Source of the DNA: Paralvinella palmiformis
Taxonomy: Eukaryota; Annelida; Polychaeta; Terebellida; Alvinellidae
DNA length: 64,000 nucleotides
Reading direction: 5' to 3'
NCBI GenBank assembly: GCA_025642065.1
Contig: JAODUP010000042.1
Coordinates: 702,501 to 766,500, forward strand
Within the stretch, counting starts at the first letter, position 1. Every line of letters starts with the position of its first letter. The notes under the pieces are model-generated. The model had not been told where the DNA came from and did no database searches. It saw nothing but the letters and a program-made list of their open reading frames with translations. The translations under genes were made by a program, and so were the position numbers. Shown in pieces: positions 1 through 13,435 of the stretch.

Positions 1-776
1 CCGTTGTCACCTGGTTCGCCGCTATAGGTTACGGTTGGCGCGTCATCACGTGACCACGTGACGATCCCCGGCATTATCGTAACTTTCCTCGGGGTTTACT
101 TTTGATTAATAATTGAGACCGACCGGCGATCACGTGACCTCGCCACAATGACACGAGTCCTCGGCTGATTATCGCCATACGGACGCCATACAAGATGTCC
201 GCCATCATCGTGCACGCAATCACCGACATATCGACAAACGCGCGTCCGGAAAGAGGGAGAGATAGATAAGTAGAGATAGGGATAGAGAGAGTGACATCCC
301 ATCCCACCTCCCGGATCACAATACGGAATCCGGCTGTTTCCGGCCGCCTAGCGAACGATAATGCAGGTTTATCGCTGATCCAGTTATGGCGCCATATTTG
401 CCAATTACGTGACGCCGGATTTATCGGCGACTCATCTTTTTGTCGATCGGTTATTCACCGATAACAATGGCGTCGGTTCCTTCAGGTAAATGCGTCCCTG
501 AAAAGCCGTTTGTCGCCATTTTGTGCACGCTAGTGGCACCTTCGATCGGCCGACTCACTAAGTGAGTGGATTTTTTGCCAAAATGGCCAGCAGATCGGCG
601 CTAGATAGCGCCGCTGGACAAAAGGCAGACGATAAGGACTTGATTCGGTTGTTAGTTTCCCGCCAAAAATATAATCTTTACAAAGCGCGCCATTTGTCAG
701 CGCCAAGTCTCGTCTCCCGCGAGATTAATACGTTACTTTGCTATTAGCTTATATGACAAGCTAATTTGGTTGCTAG
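1..776. other. CpG-rich, promoter-like left edge; no confirmed gene
   Basis: CpG is much commoner here than in the following 5 kb. An ATG in a strong Kozak context (AAAATGG, 583) opens a 54-codon ORF to 747 (MASRSALDSAAGQKADDKDL...) with no domain I recognise. A GTAACT donor-like site follows at 777, after the stop. A non-coding first exon with a short upstream ORF is possible. An RFX-like GTTGCTAGGTAAC sits at 769-781. Confidence 0.3.
47..136. promoter_or_regulatory. Cluster of three CACGTG E-boxes
   Basis: CACGTG occurs at 47-52, 55-60 and 131-136, each followed by AC to give CACGTGAC, the form preferred by USF, MAX and TFE/TFEB-type bHLH-ZIP factors. The first two form TCACGTGACCACGTGAC. 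This cluster lies in the most CpG-rich part of the left edge and could belong to a promoter of a gene beyond the window. The function is inference. Confidence 0.4.
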
Positions 777-917
777 GTAACTCACCATAACGACGCCGCC
801 ATCACCAAGGTGGTGGCGTCGTTCCCTGGTGTGAAGATGGACGAAGATTAGAAGACAATTGCTCCAGTTGAGAGAAGTTCGAATGCTAAAGATGGCGTCC
901 GATGGGTGTGGGGATAC

Positions 918-918
<1 letters not shown>

Positions 919-1008
<90 letters not shown>
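919..1008. repeat. (TG)45 microsatellite
   Basis: Ninety bases of uninterrupted TG, the longest pure dinucleotide tract in the window. It generates poly-(TH) ORFs on the minus strand that are not genes. Confidence 0.98.
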
Positions 1009-1011
<3 letters not shown>

Positions 1012-1091
1012 TGTTTGTACTGGAACAGAAAATAAAACATATGGACAAATAATCTTCATTTAGTTTCGGGTACTGTTTCACCTGTGTGTGG

Positions 1092-1093
<2 letters not shown>

Positions 1094-1140
<47 letters not shown>
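1094..1140. repeat. (TC)n microsatellite
   Basis: About 47 bases of pure TC, separated from the TG tract by 85 bp of unique sequence. It generates a spurious Arg-Glu repeat ORF. Confidence 0.98.
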
Positions 1141-1142
<2 letters not shown>

Positions 1143-1733
1143 AACAAATAATCTCGACTCGTGAATTCAACCTCTGGACGACTCATCAGGACACTGGATC
1201 TATTATATTGAGACGTGTGTATAATGTCTTACCAGTGCCTTAGTCTCCATGCAACAAAAAGCGAATCGTCTAGAGTTCTGATGTCTGGGAGTAACACACC
1301 CAAGTCAGATCACGGCAATTGCGAGAATGCTTTTGTTGATTGCCTAAGCAGCCTCACGTGTGCGTGTGTGCGCGCGCGGACGTGCGAGTATACATGTGTG
1401 AGTGAATGCATGCAGGTTGGTGAGGAACAATTAGGAATTCAGTTGTAGTGTGCAGCATCGTTAATACACGTACACACAGTCGTACTAAATATTATCAATA
1501 TTACAACTGTAATTAGATAGACCATCTGCCTAAACGATCGCTGAAAGTTGTTTCCTGTGTCTTAGAGGACCTCCTGTGTTTGATGACCGGTTGCAGTAGC
1601 CCTAAGGGACCTTGTAGACAGGTTTTACTTCATATTGGTGTGTCCGAGGGTTCGGTTGCTGGGGCTGGAAGGAAGACGGGGGCTGAGCAATATAAGGGTT
1701 TCTGTCCGTTATATAATAATAGTAATAATATAC

Positions 1734-1738
<5 letters not shown>

Positions 1739-1769
<31 letters not shown>
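1739..1769. repeat. (CA)n microsatellite
   Basis: About 31 bases of CA, just after an ATA/AAT-rich segment. Confidence 0.95.
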
Positions 1770-1771
<2 letters not shown>

Positions 1772-4700
1772 CAAAACCAGACAGAAACATTCACACACTA
1801 GCAGCTCCTACTCGTCCCACGTACAGGGTTACGGCGAAGTCTAAAACGCAATTTTCATTACAACTGATAGTTGTATTATACCCAACAGCTGGAATGCATA
1901 TGACAGGCGGTTAAATCTACCGACAACTGAAGCAGGTGTGTCAGTTAGACATGATTCCGACCGTTTGAATACCGTATGACAGCTGGCATCATTTCGACCC
2001 TGTAACGTTACGTACGTATCGCGAATTGACGCACAACAACAACGTTTTTACGCGTAAACGAATTCAATGATGTTTACATCAAGTGCGCTGTTTTTATAAC
2101 TCACGAATAGCGTGATTATGTTACATTTGTACCTTTAAATAACACTCCATCCGTACAACAAATAACTCCGTTGCAGCATATGACAGTTAATCCACATAGC
2201 AACATACAACAGCCGATGTGCGAGTTAACTCCGACGCCCGAAACATCACTTATTCGATCGGCCTACTTAGACCGTTAGTGACAATTACGCCAGACATTCC
2301 ATGCCGCTGCCCATTTACTTACCCCAGTTCGGTCGTTCGACTCTGGCGCTTCACTCAGCCTCGGCGACTGGCTCGCGAATATTAGAGGTCATGGCACCGA
2401 GTTGGTAGCACATAATATGGTATAATGTTGTCCTATTTGTAATGTTGGCTCAATTCGTTTATTTATCTACGCTGATTGATTATTATTCCCACAATAAAAG
2501 TAGTTTCTTTCAAGCGGCGGCGGTGACGTTTATATGAAGCGGTTTATTTATTTTTATTTTTTGCTCATCAATTCCCAAGAGTAATGGTTGATGAGTTGAT
2601 GAGTGTTTGTAGAAACATCTATACGATGTTCTTAACGTGTACTCGATACTCAGAGCGGCCTTAAATATAACGACATAGATGTCTGTTTGAGTGGAGTTAT
2701 TGTTTACTTTCTCTCAATGAGCTTGTGAAGAACTCACTCATTCGCACGCACGCACGCACACACGCGCGCGCACAGAGGTATTTATTCTCAAATTGTGTTT
2801 CTGTCCTCACTTGTGCTGGGCTGGATCAACCTAGATATGTTTAAAGTTGTAAGGTTTGAAATGTTGTTCACAAAAATACTAATTCTTTGACGAGACCGGA
2901 ATTAAAACAAATCGATATTGTTTGATTGTCGTTTACAATCGATAAGTACCACTGTAATAAATAAGCTGGAATTTTAGTGTAAAACTAAACAAAAACGAGA
3001 AAAAAACAAAGGTGTACCTGGTATGACATAGAGATCATAAAAGCGAAGGACATGTGTACATGTTACAAACCGAAGATTACAAACACAAGATTCAAGATAC
3101 AGAACAACACAAACCCGTGTACAGTTTTATTCCGGTGAGATGTATTCATGAGCACAATCCTTGAGTATTCTGAAAGCCCAGGAGTAGTAATAAGCAGTTC
3201 GACATAAATTATGTCAACTGGTCATAAATTATGTCATTGGGCCATAAATTATGCCCCCAGTGTCATAAATTATGTCACTTCTTGCCGGAAATTAATTAGC
3301 TGCGCATTTATCAGCGAGAGTCTTCTTGGTTATTCGGTAGATGGCGCACGCTGCAGGAAAGTGGCCAAGAAATAATTTGGCGAGACGTTATGTGTTAGAA
3401 ATGATAACCGGGTTTGATAAATCCAATAAGTCATAGGTGTTCCATAGCATGATAACCCTCGTTCGTACACACGCATTCCGGTTAATACGTTAATATACCT
3501 AAATTCATGGTCGCACACGTTAATTATCAACGGCGAACTATTAGCCAAGTTATATTTCTAGTATTTGGCGACTAAATGTATTCAAATAATGACTCGTTGA
3601 CAGAATAGAGCCAAAAAGCTGCGCTTAATCGTAAACTACAGATAATTATCAAACAGAAATATCAATATATCAGTATTAGCGGCGCTTACCGCATTTAGTA
3701 ATTACTGTGAAGACGTTATGACATCCGACGAATCTGTCATAATGTATATGCATTTTTATTTTTATTAGACGATTTGTATTATTAAATATAAATACGTGAT
3801 TCTTATAAAAATGATGTATCATTATTTTTGTAACATAATTTATTCTTCACTTCTAGAAGACATGTTTCCCAATCGTCAAACTCTGCAAAATTAAACTAAT
3901 TAACGACATCAAACCTGAGGAAATTAAGAAATAAACATTCTAGGCACTAACAGAGTCGTTGCATATTAAATCCATATAAACAAGTGCAAGTACATCAAAG
4001 TATATACTAGTATATATGGTGTGGCTAGACAGGACAATCAGTCAGCCTGCCTCAGTGATGACGGAACAATAGTGGATTAAGTCGATTACATTTTTTATAT
4101 ATAATCATACCTGACAATTAAATTTTAAGCAAAAGGCAAAACATAGATTGGACCGGATGAAAGCATACGCTAAAACATAAGTTTAATAATACTCTAATAC
4201 TTTAATATCCTTATACCCAAACGGGGATAGACGCGACCTTAGACCTGCTTAGGAGACCCCTTTCCCAAATATCTAATCTGCTAGTAAAATAATGGATGTG
4301 TCATATTGTATATTGGTGCAAAGTAACTCGTAATGGTAATAGATCACTTACCGTATTAATGTTTTTAAAAGATCGAAAATTAAATGTTTCAAAACTGTTT
4401 AAAATGCATTCGCCAGATGGCAGCACAACCGAAAAGGGGACTACTGTTATCAGGTTATATAGTCTGTCAGTATATTTTAGATTAACCTCCAACTGAGGTT
4501 ATTATAGAGTAAATTAGTCGTTAACATATATGAAGAAAGAGAATTAATTAATTTAAAATGCAATAGCAATTTATAATTTACTCATCCATATTTGTCAAAA
4601 TCAGAATAAATCAAACCAAAGACATTCCTCTTAGTCTTCAAGGTGGGACAGGAAAGCGTACTTATTTTTAATTATGTGTGAACGTTGAAAGGAATTCTGT

Positions 4701-6770
4701 AGTACTCCCAACTTACTTCTAAGTGGTCACTAAAATCGACACAGTAGTAATGCAGAAGTATATTTAATTTTGGTACAAAATGAAAAATAAAAAAATTACT
4801 CCACGCTTAATGCTTGTTTCTTCTGGTTTTGACACGTGAACATTTGCTGTTATATGAAATAAATAAATGTGAAGCAATAATTTATTATTTAAGTAATATT
4901 ACCAGAGAACTTGTATATAGACGTGCTCTGATATTACTGTGTTCTCAAAAGCTTGGTGTTGTTATAATACGATAGATAAGGAATTAAACTAAATGATGTG
5001 AAATTGCAACATTAGGCAAATTGATGAAGTAAGTTTAATGAGCCGAGCTGTAGTCTAGGACATAACTAATTTCTTGTAGCATGATTTGGATCAAATTTTT
5101 ATTTAAGTCAACTTCATCAGTACGAGTATCCACCAGGTGACTGAAGTAAAAAATGAAGTAGATATTCTTTCCAAATGAAAAATGAGTGACACCAAATATT
5201 ATTTACCGTGGAGAGTTAACTTCATCAATTACTGAAGGTGTTCAACAATTGGTAAGACTATTTGTAACAATTTTAATCTTGAGTTTTGTGAGCTTTGTTA
5301 ATTTAACATTACGCGAAACACTGGTCTGTCTGCTCGGGGTTAAATGCTAATTTTCGGATGACAACAAAAGTTGACGTCCGCATCTCTATTTCAGCTATTA
5401 GCAGTATTGTAGCGACACCTTAATAATAGTTTATTATTTGAATGTAATACTCATTCGTGATTCGGTTATACTGAATGGCTTTCAGCTATCCTCAAAATAC
5501 ATTGTATATAAAGAATGACTTCATGACTATTCGTCTGCCAACCTTTGTAAACATATTTAACTAAGTAACAGAAAAGAAATAACAGGAAAAAAAGTAGAGA
5601 AAGAAAGAAACGGAAAAGAGACAAACATAAAGAAAGAAATGTACATCTTAATGTGTTTAAAAAAATACAATTTGAGTAGTATATGACTATTTAAACACAA
5701 AACAAGTTTCATAGTATGTGTCTTTGATCTTTCTCTATGGCTGACACCACGTATATAACAATTGCTGACATACAATTGAAATCAAGGCATCAGTATTTGT
5801 TCTTTCTCCTTATAACAGTTAATACCAGATATATGTTGGTTCCAGTAAGAAAAGGCCAATAGCAATCCAATTCTAAAATATGATGACTTTGGCAAACCTT
5901 TCAAACGCCGAATAAGTTCTAAAAGAATCACCAAGGGAGGTTAAAATTCTTCCCGGCAGGTTTTGGGCACAACATCTGGATACACAAGCTGTACCGACTA
6001 GCACTTAAAATGGAATGATAATAATTGCGAATTATTATAGATCTACACATACTTGTTTATCTGTATGTTTCAGTGACTGGCGAGTATACGATAGTCAAAG
6101 TTACACTTACTTGTTGTACTTTAATGACGGCTGATTCTAAACCGTGTAATTAATTGCAATTACGATGCAAGTGTGTCTGGAGTGTAAATTGTAATATTTG
6201 TAAATGAAATGAAATTTTTGATTACCTGTATGTTGTATCTGTCCACACACACACGCGCACGCACTTGTAATGGATCTACCTAGGCGACTAATAGAATATA
6301 TATGTAGTGTAACAGCAGATGTAATTATATCTACAATTTGCTCCGTTTAGCAGCTCACCAAATGAACACTATGACACCTCAATTAAAATGTTAAACCTCC
6401 AAATTATATTGGATGTATATTCCATCAAAGATTCTTAGTATAAACAAACATATTCTGATTTTTATATATATTTCGGTTTGGAGTCATCACTGTTTGCGAA
6501 TTTCCGAGCAATGTTGGAAGAGAATTTTCATGGAATATGAATTGTTTCTATTAGCAATAAGTGATAATTTATTATATTTCTAGCTTCTATTAACTTTATC
6601 TCTTTACCATTAAATCTTGTTACTTAGAAGATTTCTAATAAAATTAATACTGGTGGATGTTTTAAAAGAAGTTTTTAAAACTTAAGTTATAAAACGTTAG
6701 GCCTTGCTCTAAATAGATCCCCGCATTCATAACAATTATCACTCTCCTTGTCGTAGAAGTCATACATCAC
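1770..6770. other. AT-rich spacer, no gene recognised
   Basis: Open frames are short and mirror each other on both strands, as expected by chance. Visible structure is limited to a CG/CA-rich stretch near 2745-2775, four spaced copies of CATAAATTATG at 3203-3285 (spacing near 20 bp), and scattered AT runs. Confidence 0.6.
3203..3285. repeat. Four tandem CATAAATTATG units
   Basis: Copies of (G/T)CATAAATTATG(T/C)C start near 3203, 3223, 3242 and 3262. The core is nearly palindromic (CATAATTTATG on the other strand). Intervening bases vary. Confidence 0.85.
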
Positions 6771-6779
6771 CGACTACTA

Positions 6780-7260
6780 TCTTGGAAGCCAACAGTCATA
6801 TTCCAGAGGCTCTCGATGAAGGATCCATGGTGGCATTAATTATGTTTGATTTTCTCCTTTATTTGATGTAATCTATCACTCAGTGATAAGAATTTTCCTT
6901 CAACATAAAGGAAAAAACATTAACCTAAGTAAAGTCTTACCTGACCTACATAATTTATATCAGTTACGGGAAAAACATCATTAGGTGCGAGTCTTTGTTT
7001 TGGTGTACCACAAGGATACGTTTCAGGATCAAATATTTACTAAATGTATAATAAGCCAGTTAGTGATAATGCTAAACGGCAAAACATTAAATATCGTTGT
7101 TATGCCGATGATACTCTACATGATTTTTAATTCATGTAATACATGGGATGATATAAACAACAACATACTGAGATTGAATAAGGATCAGCCAGAATTTGTT
7201 ATTTTCTTAGCCGTTTTAAAGGTAGATCCGGTTATTTAGATTCTTCCATATCTATAAGAA
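6780..7260 (+). mobile_element. Decayed non-LTR retrotransposon fragment (LINE family b)
   Basis: Translation in shifting frames gives EALDEGSMVALIM (RT motif 2 region), VPQG near 7003, a preserved YADD at 7101-7112, and WDDI near 7147 followed by LRLNKDQPEFVIF. It is interrupted by stops and frameshifts and internally deleted. A reversed relative at 36905-37425 shares EAL-EGSM-ALIM and WDDI-S blocks. Confidence 0.8.
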
Positions 7261-7479
7261 ATCTGGATCAGTGGGGAAATGAGCAACATAAGCTTCATTG
7301 GCACCCCTCACGGTCGTTTTTGAACAAACTATAACCTCTAAGACAGCAACTACACGAAGTGACTATGACACAATGTGATCAGTTGTTGACTTTAGTAATT
7401 ATATTGGAGAAGCAGCAGGAATATGTTTTTCTCATTCCCAAAATGATAGCAGGCAAGAAAATAAAATAATCAAACAGAT

Positions 7480-9416
7480 ATATTTCCACGCCTAAGTCAA
7501 ACAGGGTTTACGTGGACATGCATACGATAGATTATCATTAGACTCCATATCTGTATGATATACGTGTGTGTTGTTTCACTCAAATTGGCTTTCTCAGTCA
7601 CACATAATACTCTTGATGTAAGTATGATTGACAAACTATAATGGCACAAGGCAACAACTTCCCAGTTAATAAAATATCAGAATAATCTGGATCAACTACT
7701 TTGTAAATGTGATATCCCAGACCATGTCCTTCAATGTCTTCTGTGATGTCCAAGAATATCATGATAGTATTGTCAAAGCTTGCCTTCAAGCTAGTTCATG
7801 CATACCATCTTCTACGTCTGGTGTCCATACGAAACGAAGGCCTGATTGGACTGAATTTGTAAGCATATATAAAGAAAAGGCAATACTCTGGAACAAATTA
7901 TGGAAAGACAATGGTAATCCGCATTCTGGGGTATTGTTTTATATACGACAGAAAACTAGATGGGAGTACCATTACATGTTGAAAACTATTAAGTGAAACA
8001 AGAAATATATAAGTGCTAAACGTATTTCCGAATGTTTATCTGGCACAGGTTTCTGGGCTAATGAGATTAAACAAATTCTTTGTCATCAAAATACTATGCC
8101 AAATACAGTAGATGGCAATGAGGGTGATTCTAATATTGCGGATATATTCCAGGAAAAATATAAGTCATTATATAATTGTGTCTCATTTGATCCTCACCAA
8201 ATGGCAGTACTGTTGGAAGAGACAAAGCTTGACATTGGTAATATGGTTGGTCGCTGCTCAGCGTCATTTATCACTGATGCTATTAACTCGTCTATTTTAT
8301 TACTGAAACCTGGTAAATCTGGTGGTGTCAAGATATTCATCGGATAACATTATCACTGGTACTCGTAAACGTCGTGGCCATATTACTATTTATTCAATAT
8401 CATGATATCTCATGGATTCGTACCTATAGATTTTAGATTGTCCACTCTTGTTCCGATTCCCAATAAATAAGCGCAAATCAATAAACGTGTCTGACAACTA
8501 TCGAGCGATTGATCTGAGCAGCATTCTAGGTAAGGTCTTGGATAACCTGATCCTGCTTAAGTATCATGATGTTTTTAGTACCTCTGACATGCAATTTTGG
8601 TTTAACAAGTCCCATATATTGTACAACAGTACATTTGTGGTTAATGAAATTGTCCAATATTACCAAAATAATGATACAAATGTTTATGTCAATCTCTTGG
8701 ACGTCAGTAGGGCATTTGACAAGTAAATTATGTAAAACTATTCTGTTTGTTTCTAAAGCGTCAGTTATGTCTACTAATGTCACGTTTTCTGATTGTATTT
8801 TACACAAACCAGAGCATACGTATTCAATGGAGTTTATCTATGTTAACGATATGTTTTGTCTCTAATGGTGTAAAGCAGCGTGGGGTTTTGTCACCTATAC
8901 TTTTCACATGGTATATCGAAGAACTTTTGTCTCAATTATCTGCCGCAAAACTTTGATATTATATTGGCCAATATTTTTTGTGGGGCATTAGGATATGCAG
9001 ACGATATTACACTTCTTGCTCCAAACATTCCTAGTTTAAAATATATGCTGAATATATGTCATCAATTTGCTGAAGCTTATGATGTTATGTTTAATTCGTC
9101 CAAAAGCAAGCTATTATTTTTTAGTCGATCGGACTCCAGATCTTGTATACATGTACCTCATGTTGAGTTTAATGATCAGCATAATAAACATCTTGGCAAT
9201 GTTATTGGACAAAATTATTCTATGCATCAGATACAAGATTGTTTGAGTGCCTTCAATGGTAAAGTAAATATGGTTAAATCTCATTTCAGTCACATTGACT
9301 TTGATAGTGTATACCAAATATTTAAAACATACTGCATGTCACTGTATGGTTCCCAGCTTCGGAATTATGATAATACAATTATCAACACTTTCAATGTTAC
9401 ATGGCGAAAAGAAGAC
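7480..9416 (+). mobile_element. Non-LTR retrotransposon, 5' and RT part (LINE family a), broken
   Basis: A collinear but frameshifted ORF2-like protein: linker (RPDWTEFVSIYKEKAILWNK near 7840), pre-RT LLKPGKSGG (near 8304), SDNYRAIDLSSILGKVLDN (near 8489), motif A LLDVSRAFDK (near 8695), GVLSPILF (near 8883) and motif C YADD at 8994-9005. The downstream segment SKSKLLFFSR is typical of the RT thumb. At least four frame breaks make it inactive. Coding similarity stops at TWRK (9399-9410), exactly where a C-terminal WRKxxRRLLNLP motif should continue; the continuation is at 12748. Confidence 0.85.
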
Positions 9417-12400
9417 ATCTTGGGCTAGCAAGGTTTGACCATATAACCGAGGCAGGCAAGTTAGTTCTTGGACTTTAAATCATCTGTATATACACCACGA
9501 ACTTAGGTTACTATAAACTGACATTTTGATTCTTTATATGAAATGGATATCAGCAGAAATGTTTGTCTAATATATTATGCAAATACATGTAACTAAAATG
9601 ACTCTTTTATTGCAGGATATCTGAGATATAGTCGTGTCACATGTTGTGGTACTTTTAAAATATGTAACATTTGTAATATTCTCTAATCTTGAAAACTATG
9701 CCACCACATGGGATGCTACTGTATCACAGACATATTGTGTTGTTTAAATATGATCACATTTCTGCCTTCTATCATCATAATATAACAGTTATGAAACCTA
9801 TGCTAGTAATTATAAAAATAGCAAGGCAACTTGTAATTATAGTAATGTGTTATAGTATTATATTCTTGTCATCATTAGTAACGTAAGTCAATAAGTACAT
9901 TTGGTACTGATATTCAAACGATATTATGTCCAAATAGTCAGGATCATTCAGTGGTTATCCATGTAAACACTTGCATATTCACTGCACCTTCACCCTATTA
10001 ATGGTTCGCAGTCCAATGAAGGTAGGTCATGAGGTAGGTTTGTTGCGTAATACCGTCATGTCTAAATAAGCATTTATATAAATGCGTTAAATCCCCTTTC
10101 AAAACTACCATTTTCTTTGTTACTGATGCAAACACATAGCCTGCATGGCGGCGTCTTTTTTACTGTTATGTTAATATCAATGTTCGTAAAATTAAATTGT
10201 TGCGAAGTAGAAGCCACGATCGGGCGTTTGACGTTCATCTTGGGTTTTGAAATTAGGACTACTTTTGGTGTATTTGATTTTGGGGAGTTATATCATGTCA
10301 GGCTATAGTCTGATCGAGACGGTTTGAAATGGGACTAAATTGGATTTCTGGGATCTTTAGGACTGCTGACCGTTGTCAAATATGTTGATCATTATCTCTA
10401 TATGGTGGGCCCAATCAAAACCTTGTGTTAAGCGGCGCAAATTATCTTCATGATTTGTGCTGTATTAGGAAGGGCATGATCCCATAAATGCATGGCTGTA
10501 TGTATATAAATTAATTTAAAAAAATTAAAATAAGAATAATAAAATAAATATCAGCCAAACAAAATAAATTAGAGATGTGGTATTAGAGGAAGATGTTAAC
10601 TTTAGCTTGACTTGATCAATCGAGCTTACTTTTCCTTCTTTCGGTTGTTGTACATTTTTTTGTGTGTTTTTGTTTTGTTTTGCACGCTTGTATACTTTGC
10701 CTGTCATTCTCATATTTATAAACAATGTCTGTTGAGTTGAGTTTGTTCTGGTTGGCGCCGGATTTCATCGGTATCGCTATAATATTTAACATAGAGTTCG
10801 ATGGGGGATAATATAACATTGGATCACATCAACACACAAACAAAATATGACTTATAACTGTTATGCGACACTGAGGATCCAGTTAATGACTAGTCGTGTT
10901 CTCCATACGACAAAAGCCAAAAGAAGTGTCGTTATTACGAGCCTAACACGGTGAAAGATGCATACTTCGACGAAAGAGACAACAATTCCTTATTCTGTAT
11001 AAATAGAACAGGGTTTGAGAGCCCACTGGAATTCATTCTATAATCTTCTCTATGATATGTGCGACGAAACTCACTGCTTCGATGTATTGGAATAACAGAA
11101 ATATTGGGTACGAATAATGGACAATGTTCTTTACCTGACTATCACCCATTGGAATTTACAGTTAGGGACGATACCAATAATTTATGGAACTCTACTTAAT
11201 AGCACATAATACGGCATTTCCATTAAAGCAAGTTAAAATAGCTAAGAAATATTTGAAACAATCACCTTGGATAACAAACGGACTTTTGAAATCATAAATA
11301 ACTAAGTCAAAGCTGTTGAAATTAAAGCTAAAGACACAACCTGTACACAGCATAAATACATATAAATTTATATATTGGGACCAACCAGCTATATACACAC
11401 CAATACGGATTTAGAGCAAAACACTCTACCGTTCATCCTGTTATCCATTTATTAAACCAAGTAGCAAATGAAAAAATAGCCAAAAACATTACCATGGCAA
11501 CCTTTTTAGACTTAAGCAAAGCATTTGACACAATAAGCCATAACATTTTACTAAAAACGTTAGAAAAATTGGGTATCTGGGGAATTGCAAATACATGGTT
11601 TAAGAGTTATCTATCAGACAGAAGACAATACATGGAAATTTATAAAGTTAAGTCACACCTCGAAGAAAATGAGTGTGGCGTGCCACAAGGATCAATCCTT
11701 GGACCAATTTTATTCTTGCTTTATATTAACGATATTCAAAATCCACCTCTCTAAAAATATTATGCTTTGCATCAAGCTGTAAATGACCAATATTTACACA
11801 TAGATAAACAAGTTATCGAACAAATTGACAATCATAATTATACTCCTCGGGATGGCAATTGATGAAAACATTTCTTGGAAAAAGGAAATTGATAATGTAT
11901 GTGCCAAAATTTCCCGGGCAAACTATATCATAAATAAAGTAAAAAACACTATACCAAAACATTGCCTGTTAACTTTATACTATTCAATCATTCAGTGCCA
12001 TATCAACTTTGGATTACAAATATGGGGATCATCTAGTTCAGTGGAAAGAATATTTAAACTTTAAAAAAGTCAATTCGTATAATAAATAGAAAAGCTTACA
12101 ATTATCACACAGAACCTTTGTTCAAGGAATGCAAAACATTTAAAATAAAGGATCAGTATAAGTCCAATGTAGCCATATTTATGCAACAATTACGAAATAA
12201 CAAATTACCCAATTCATTTAATGACCTAAAATACTTAACCAAACGAGAGAGACCGACTAGACACACTTACATGAACATGGCAAAACAATATCGTGCAAGG
12301 ACTAAATTTTCATCGTTAGTTCCACTACACCAATTCCCTCAAATTTGGAATGATTTACCTGCTAAATTCAGAGATATTAAAATATCAATACTTTCAAGCG

Positions 12401-12747
12401 TTGTTTTAGGGCTCATATACTGGATAATTATGCTGAAAGTATAGTGTGTTAATCGTAGATGTAGACAATGTTTTGCATAGCTGGGCGTGATCCTTATTGT
12501 GTTGGTGTGATTATATGTATATCTCCAGTACCTATAGTGGTAGTAGTGTAATATGATATAGCGATGCCGATTATATTACCTAGCGCCAACCATTCAAGCT
12601 CAGCAATTTATACATGAAATATGAAAGGTGTCAAAGGAAGACGGTCAATAGACCAATTGACAGTTATATAATATAATTGACATTTATATATTTTTTGGTA
12701 TACTATAATACTATGCATATGTTATGAATAAATATTTTGATTTGGCT
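9411..12747. mobile_element. About 3.3-kb insertion splitting LINE family a
   Basis: The LINE-a protein stops at TWRK (9410) and resumes at IRRLLNLPTTTH (12748), so 3.3 kb was inserted or accreted between them. The insert contains LINE family c (10870-12470) plus about 1.4 kb of AT-rich DNA (9411-10870) in which I recognise nothing. No clear target duplication is visible at the two edges, so several events may be superimposed. Confidence 0.6.
10870..12470 (+). mobile_element. Non-LTR retrotransposon (LINE family c), internally deleted
   Basis: Endonuclease-end remnants (DYHPLEF near 11140) lead into RT: GFRAKHST (near 11407), motif A FLDLSKAFD (near 11500), GVPQGSILGP at 11677-11706 and LLYINDI. 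The YADD motif is missing: sequence jumps to a later segment, then GMAIDENISWKKEIDNVC and a C-terminal block (YYSIIQCHINFGLQIWG; FKIKDQYKSNVAIFMQQL; QFPQIWNDLP). Loss of motif C and the frame breaks show it is dead. Confidence 0.85.
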
Positions 12748-12980
12748 ATTCGCAGGTTACTCAACCTACCAACCACAACCCATTGTAATTTACTATCATA
12801 TATTTGTGGTGAGATACCACCAAACTTACAATTATATAAGCGTGATCTCTTTTGTTAATGGCTTAACAAAATCTACCAATGTAATTACATCTCTTTGTTA
12901 TCGATTAGTTGTTAATGGTAGTGGTTCTTCTGTAAGCAATACAATATCAATTATATCATCAATGTAGTATGTACCTCGAT
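12748..12980 (+). mobile_element. LINE family a, C-terminal part
   Basis: Reads IRRLLNLPTTTHCNLLSYIC and then KSTNVITSLCYRLVVNGSGS-SVSNTISIISSM, the C-terminal region expected after TWRK of the copy ending at 9410. It is itself cut at 12980 by an inverted-repeat element. Confidence 0.75.
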
Positions 12981-13381
12981 CAGACATGGGGTCAATTCCA
13001 TTTTGTCAATTCCAATTCCACCTCAAATTTATCAATTCCAATATTTTCAATTCCGTTTTTTTCCGACTCTTTGCCTAATATTTTTTACCATGAGTAGACA
13101 CTGCGAGTACCTACTTGGAATACATACTCCGAGTAGTTTATATTCCAAGTAGGATTGTCATGGAAGAAATATTTCTGAATTAAAAATTAAATGGTAAATT
13201 AATTTGTGGATTTAATTTAATTTTGCCTGTTCTAAACATTGAACGGGGGTAACTTCCTAAATAGCAATATCTCTATATAGATTACAGGCATGCTATGTGG
13301 TGGTGTCACCGTGTTGTGGGTGGAGCCAAGGTATCCAGACCATTTTAATTGGTTAAATGCACATGTGCGGTGCCACAGTCA

Positions 13382-13435
<54 letters not shown>

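Noticed and set aside
744..1186. Long minus-strand ORFs rich in Thr-His and Arg-Glu repeats
   Set aside because: They are translations of the TG and TC microsatellites; no flanking coding signal.
10745..10770. Retroviral-type primer binding site (TTGGCGCCGG)
   Set aside because: No LTR ends, gag/pol coding or polypurine tract around it.
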